Positions 60,697 through 64,000 of a DNA stretch of 64,000 nucleotides are shown piece after piece. The DNA lies in the NCBI GenBank assembly GCA_017481875.1, contig JAFUOP010000031.1, positions 62,001-126,000 on the forward strand, in the 5' to 3' direction. Position numbers and translations under genes: made by a program. Position 1 is the first letter of the stretch. Every line of letters begins with the position of its first letter. The notes beneath the pieces were generated by a model. The model ran no database searches. It was not told where the DNA came from and saw only the letters and a list, made by a program, of their open reading frames with translations. The DNA is from Bacteroidaceae bacterium (GTDB taxonomy: Bacteria; Bacteroidota; Bacteroidia; Bacteroidales; Bacteroidaceae).

Positions 60697-61438
60697 ACCT
60701 CTTTCCAACCGCCGCCTTTTCTACTATCCCGCAGTGTTTTACACTGCGCTGCTGTTGCTTGTGTGGCTCCTCTCGTGGGCAGTTGGCATAGCAGGGCTTG
60801 CCTTGGGCTACGCTGCCCCAATGAACTCGTTGGTCAGTGCCGAGGGGCTCCGTTGGGCTGTGCGCGGTGCGCAGGGTACAATAGATTCTGCTCCGTGGGG
60901 TGTTATAATGCTTTTTGTATGTTCGTTGGGCCTGCTCACGGGCTCGGGAATAGTAAAGAGCGCAAGGAAATATTTCAAAGGTGGCACGCTTGCCATAAAT
61001 GAGCGTCGTGCGTGGCTTTTTGCCCTCATTGCCGCAGCGGTCTATCTGCTGTTGCTTTTTGTGTGCACGCTGCCGCCGTGGAACCTGCTGCTTGGCGTTA
61101 CGGGCGACCTCTATGCTTCGCCATTGGTGCAGGGGCGCGTTATAATCTGCTTCATAGGGCTGCTCATTGTTGCGGCCTCGTTTGGTTTCATTTATGGCAA
61201 CTACCGCAGCCTCATAGATATTGCCCGCTCGCTTGGCGCAGCTTTTTCGTTGTATGCACCGGCACTGCTTGCCGTGTTGCCTGCCACGGGCATTATGCCG
61301 TGTGTGGAGTTTGCGGGTTTCTTGCCGTTGCTGCACATCGATGCTGCCGACGTCGCTGTTGTGTCGGATATAATCTATTTACTCCCTTTCTTGTATGTGA
61401 TGGCTGTTCTCAGGGCTCAGCAGCGGAATATGGAGTAG
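60689..61438 (+). CDS. Polytopic inner-membrane protein, AbgT-like N-terminal half
   Basis: 249 residues from the ATG at 60689, which overlaps the regulator stop codon as ATGAATAA. An alternative ATG at 60668 would overlap more and is less likely. Five to seven membrane helices are visible. The segment MNSLVSAEGLRWAVR followed by TIDSAPWGVIMLFVCSLG recalls the start of AbgT-type p-aminobenzoyl-glutamate transporters. However, only about half the family length is present, so transport activity is uncertain. Coupling to the tandem kinase and regulator suggests that it acts in, or is controlled by, the same signal pathway. Confidence 0.6.
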   Translation: MNKPLSNRRLFYYPAVFYTALLLLVWLLSWAVGIAGLALGYAAPMNSLVSAEGLRWAVRGAQGTIDSAPWGVIMLFVCSLGLLTGSGIVKSARKYFKGGTLAINERRAWLFALIAAAVYLLLLFVCTLPPWNLLLGVTGDLYASPLVQGRVIICFIGLLIVAASFGFIYGNYRSLIDIARSLGAAFSLYAPALLAVLPATGIMPCVEFAGFLPLLHIDAADVAVVSDIIYLLPFLYVMAVLRAQQRNME

Positions 61439-61452
61439 TTGGCGGTTACTAT

Positions 61453-62130
61453 TTACTCCTCGGCAAAAATAGCCGACCCCACACGCACGTGGTTGCTCCC
61501 CTCCTCAATGGCAATGGGGTAGTCGTCGCTCATACCGGCCGATAGAATAGAGAACCGCTCGTTGCCGGCAAAGAAACGCTCCTTGATGGTGTGGAACAGC
61601 TTGTTGACAGTTGCAAATTCGGTTCTTATTTGTTGCTCGTTATCGGTGTTGCTTGCCATACACATAAGACCGTGAATCTCCACGTTCTCCAACGCGCGCC
61701 ACTCACCCGCGTCAAGCATATCTATGCACTCTTGGGGCGTGAAGCCGAATTTCGTCTCCTCCTGTGCTATGTGTATCTGCAACAGGCAGGGAATTTTGCG
61801 CCCCACCTTTGTGCCCTGCTTGTTCACCTCCTGTAACAGGCGCAGGCTGTCTATGCTGTGTATTAAATGAACGAACGGGGCAATGTATTTTATCTTGTTG
61901 CTCTGCAAATGGCCTATGAAGTGCCAGCAGATATCATCGGGCAGGGCCTCGTGCTTTTTTACAAGGTCCTGTGCCTTGCTCTCGCCAAAGTGGCGTTGCC
62001 CCGCAGCGTAGGCTGCAGCGACAGCCTCCACGGGGTGATATTTGGAAACGGCAATAAGCGTAACCCCCTGCGGGAGGGTTGCGCTTATCTTTTCTATTCT
62101 TTCTGCAATTATGTTACTGTATTGCTTCAT
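61453..62130 (-). CDS. yggS: YggS/PLPBP-family pyridoxal-phosphate homeostasis protein
   Basis: 225 residues from ATG at 62130. The TIM-barrel protein binds PLP on the Lys in LIAVSKYHPVEA (about 35) but has no known enzyme activity; it helps balance vitamin B6 and amino-acid pools. Further family motifs are HFGESKAQDLVKKHEAL, WHFIGHLQSNKIKYIAPFV, HSIDSLRLLQEV, LLQIHIAQEETKFGF, HGLMCMAS and LSAGMSDDYPIAIEEGSNHVRVGSAIF. Its start lies within the end of the DUF4494 gene (17-bp overlap), so the two are translationally coupled. Confidence 0.95.
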   Translation of the reverse strand: MKQYSNIIAERIEKISATLPQGVTLIAVSKYHPVEAVAAAYAAGQRHFGESKAQDLVKKHEALPDDICWHFIGHLQSNKIKYIAPFVHLIHSIDSLRLLQEVNKQGTKVGRKIPCLLQIHIAQEETKFGFTPQECIDMLDAGEWRALENVEIHGLMCMASNTDNEQQIRTEFATVNKLFHTIKERFFAGNERFSILSAGMSDDYPIAIEEGSNHVRVGSAIFAEE

Positions 62131-62557
62131 AGTGGAAGATGTCCACAATTGAACTTTCGTTTACCGATGCAAGGTCGTATGCCATTACAGAATCCTCCAT
62201 ATGTTTGTTGAGGCCTGCCACGGCACCTGCGCAGTCTTCGGCTTTTACAAGAATCACTACCGAGGTCTTTTTCTCCTTGGCACTTACCTCGTCTATGGTA
62301 ACGAGCACAATCTTGCACTTGAACCACTTGTCGGCACTCTCGCTGGGGCTGTCAACAAGCTCGCCGTATTTGGTGCGTTTCATCTCATTGATGGTGAACT
62401 CGCCTGTTACCGTAGGCTGCAGCTCCAGTGTTATGCGTTTCTCCACCTCGGTGAATGTGAATCCCTGTACCAAATATACTTCGTTAACCTTTGTGTTGAG
62501 GCCCTTCTCGCCTGCACGCTCGTATGATACTTTTACTTCGAACCAGCTTTGTGTCAT
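62114..62557 (-). CDS. DUF4494 family protein
   Basis: 147 residues, no signal peptide. WFEVKVSYERAGEKGLNTKV and YLVQGFTFTEVEKRI near the start, and EKKTSVVILVKAEDCAGAV and HMEDSVMAYDLASVNES near the end, match DUF4494, a Bacteroidetes family of unknown function commonly encoded upstream of yggS. The 17-bp overlap with yggS suggests a shared role, possibly B6-related, but nothing in the sequence shows it. A 150-bp leader upstream is AT-rich without a clear promoter. Confidence 0.88.
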   Translation of the reverse strand: MTQSWFEVKVSYERAGEKGLNTKVNEVYLVQGFTFTEVEKRITLELQPTVTGEFTINEMKRTKYGELVDSPSESADKWFKCKIVLVTIDEVSAKEKKTSVVILVKAEDCAGAVAGLNKHMEDSVMAYDLASVNESSIVDIFHYEAIQ

Positions 62558-62708
62558 AATTGTTTTTTATCGTTTGTTTTTGTTGTTGCTTGTGTGGGGT
62601 GCATTGCATAGCGCAACGCGCGTTGCCAATGCGTTTGCAAAAATAGCAAATGAAATGTTTTATCTGCATTTTATTCTGCTAAATTTTTGCGGAATTTTTT
62701 CGATTGCC

Positions 62709-62963
62709 TCAATTCATATACCGCAAAACAGCATTGCGGTATAAAAGATACAACTCCTGCTCGCTTGTGTAATTGTCATAAACCGGCTCCTCGTCAATGG
62801 GCGATGGGTCGTCGGTATTGTAGTCGTCATACTCCTCGTCGTCGTCATCGTAGGCGAGCATCTTCCTTGCGGAGTTGTCCTCAACAAAACCAATTATTTC
62901 GTTACGCAGTTTCTCTATTCTCCTTTTCTCGCTGCCCGTTAGGGTAGTATCTTCTTTCTTCAT
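62709..62963 (-). CDS. Acidic small protein of unknown function (84 aa)
   Basis: 84 residues, ATG at 62963, TGA at 62709-62711, starting 9 bp after the malic enzyme stop codon. The N-terminal third is a charged helix (SEKRRIEKLRNEIIGFVED). The middle is very acidic (AYDDDDEEYDDYNTDD) and the end is a helix YTSEQELYLLYRNAVLRYM. No signal peptide or known domain. Operon position and the helix-acid-helix composition make it a credible gene; an adaptor role is possible but unsupported. Confidence 0.65.
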   Translation of the reverse strand: MKKEDTTLTGSEKRRIEKLRNEIIGFVEDNSARKMLAYDDDDEEYDDYNTDDPSPIDEEPVYDNYTSEQELYLLYRNAVLRYMN

Positions 62964-62972
62964 AACACTCGC

Positions 62973-64000
62973 TTATAACTTGTTCATACCTCTGTTGTAT
63001 CTCTTGTGCAGTTGTTGTTCGTTGTTGCAGCGACCGTGGTGGTGATAATGCGTCTCGCGCTCTATGCGGCAGCGCAACGCCTCCTCATATTCACTCCACG
63101 ATGCTATCCCACGGCGGGCAATGCCACTCTCCATTGCAGCCTTCGCCACTGCCATAGACACCGCAAACAGCAGGCGGTGGTCGCCCAACTTGGGCAGAAT
63201 ATATGCAGGGCCAAAGCTCAGGTTGCTCCCGTAGCTCTTTTTAATGTCGTCGGGCACAGGCTCGTGGGCAAGCGAGGCAATGGCATTTACCGCCGCCATC
63301 TCCATCTCGCGGTTAATGTTGGTGGCAAGCGTGTCTAATGCTCCACGGAACAGATAGGGGAAGGCCAATGCGTTGTTTATCTGGTTGGGCGTGTCGGTGC
63401 GGCCGGTAGCCACTATTGCATCGGGGCGTGTGGCAATGGCATCGGCATAACTTATCTCGGGGGTGGGGTTGGCAAGAGCAAAAATTATGGGAGTGTCGGC
63501 CATGCTGCGCACCATCTCCTTGGTGAGAACATTACCCACCGAGAGGCCAATGAACACATCGCTCGCCTTTATGGCATCGGCAAGCGTGTGCAGCGAGGTG
63601 TCGCTGCTGGCAAAGAGTGCCTTTTCGGGTGGGAGAATATCGCGTGCAATGGTAATCACACCCTTGCTGTCGGTCAATGTAATCTGCTCGCGCATAAGCC
63701 CCAGGCGCACAAGCATCTTGGCCGTGGAAATGGCAGCGGCACCCGCCCCGCTTATCACCACCTTAAGGCTTTGCAGCTCCTTGTCGGCCACCTCGGCAGC
63801 GTTCAGCAGCGCGGCGGCAATGGTTATCGCAGCACCGTGCTGGTCGTCGTGCATCACGGGAATGTCGAGCAGGTTGCGCAGCCTCTCCTCTATGTAAAAG
63901 CACTCCGGCGCCTTAATGTCCTCGAGGTTAATGCCACCAAAGGTGGGCGAGATATCCTGCACCGTCTCAATGAACTTGTCGGGGTCCTCCTCGGCAAGCT
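62973..64000 (-). CDS. Malic enzyme (NAD(P)-dependent), N-terminus cut by window edge
   Basis: The reading frame continues through the right edge; the in-window part is about 342 residues. Reads FGGINLEDIKAPECFYIEERL, then IPVMHDDQHGAAITIAAALL, the malic-enzyme core. A Rossmann GAGAAAISTAKML and ALANPTPEISYADAIATRPDA follow. The enzyme decarboxylates malate to pyruvate or runs in reverse. The C-terminus ends soon after the NAD domain (RGIASWSEYEEALRCRIERE). The phosphotransacetylase-like domain of MaeB-type enzymes is therefore absent. The final 30 residues are His/Arg/Asn-rich and atypical. The acidic 84-residue gene follows. Confidence 0.92.
   Translation of the reverse strand, partial: LAEEDPDKFIETVQDISPTFGGINLEDIKAPECFYIEERLRNLLDIPVMHDDQHGAAITIAAALLNAAEVADKELQSLKVVISGAGAAAISTAKMLVRLGLMREQITLTDSKGVITIARDILPPEKALFASSDTSLHTLADAIKASDVFIGLSVGNVLTKEMVRSMADTPIIFALANPTPEISYADAIATRPDAIVATGRTDTPNQINNALAFPYLFRGALDTLATNINREMEMAAVNAIASLAHEPVPDDIKKSYGSNLSFGPAYILPKLGDHRLLFAVSMAVAKAAMESGIARRGIASWSEYEEALRCRIERETHYHHHGRCNNEQQLHKRYNRGMNKL

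Noticed and set aside
1..64000. tRNA, rRNA, CRISPR arrays, insertion sequences or prophage genes
   Set aside because: Intergenic regions were inspected by eye; no cloverleaf, direct-repeat array, transposase, integrase or phage structural gene was seen.

Overview
The window is a chromosomal segment of a Bacteroidales bacterium, most likely a gut-adapted, Bacteroides- or Prevotella-like commensal. The evidence is mutually consistent. Promoters follow the Bacteroidetes pattern (TTTG, about 20 bp, TAnnTTTG or TATCTTCG). Ribosome binding sites are weak. Several families are typical of the phylum (DUF4270, DUF4295, DUF4827, DUF4494, the GTPase-deficient-type EF-G2, RprXY-like kinase/regulator, BtuG-like lipoprotein), several lipoproteins carry acidic residues after the lipobox Cys, and the propionate-pathway carboxyltransferase operon is present. 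I see no phage, IS, CRISPR array, tRNA or rRNA.

Layout. 1-5.8 kb: glycogen/alpha-glucan genes (GT4 end, GH57), a DUF4270 lipoprotein, a truncated starch-synthase-like protein, then panC-panD. 5.8-10.5 kb (minus): mce-mmdA-small subunit-biotin carrier, followed directly by a secreted GH20 hexosaminidase. 10.9-13.5 kb: a fatty acyl-CoA ligase and a Spy-like cysteine-rich secreted protein. 13.7-38.1 kb is mainly a glycan-foraging region. It holds a 1938-residue GH89 alpha-N-acetylglucosaminidase with a 54-residue protein behind it, a TonB-dependent receptor, a CotH-kinase-like secreted protein and a 2920-residue protein joining a GH33 sialidase to a GH95 fucosidase. Set inside it is a housekeeping block (tsaD, cinA, rpmB, rpmG, DUF4295). 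38.3-45.6 kb: rpe, comEC, nrnA-like, DUF4827, glmM, hemW. 45.7-52 kb: EF-G2, RprXY-like two-component pair, a small membrane protein, rpsF-rpsR-rplI. 52.3-55.6 kb: cobalamin riboswitch, BtuB-like receptor, BtuG-like lipoprotein. 55.7-61.4 kb: a translationally coupled set of a 1418-residue double sensor kinase, a response regulator and a polytopic membrane protein. 61.4-64 kb (minus): malic enzyme (cut by the window edge), an acidic small protein, DUF4494 and YggS.

How it fits together. The large glycosidases would remove terminal sialic acid, fucose, alpha-GlcNAc and beta-HexNAc from host mucin-type glycans. Three of the giants end in the same beta-rich C-terminal module with a YDxxGR...GxYIxxxK signature, so they probably share a surface-sorting route. 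The mce-mmd operon and malic enzyme fit succinate/propionate fermentation. Methylmalonyl-CoA mutase needs B12, which the riboswitch-controlled BtuB/BtuG system would supply.

Strongest candidates for new biology: the sialidase-fucosidase fusion and its shared C-terminal module; the tandem kinase whose two halves look complementary (ATP site in one, phospho-acceptor His in the other); and several very small genes that are easy to miss.
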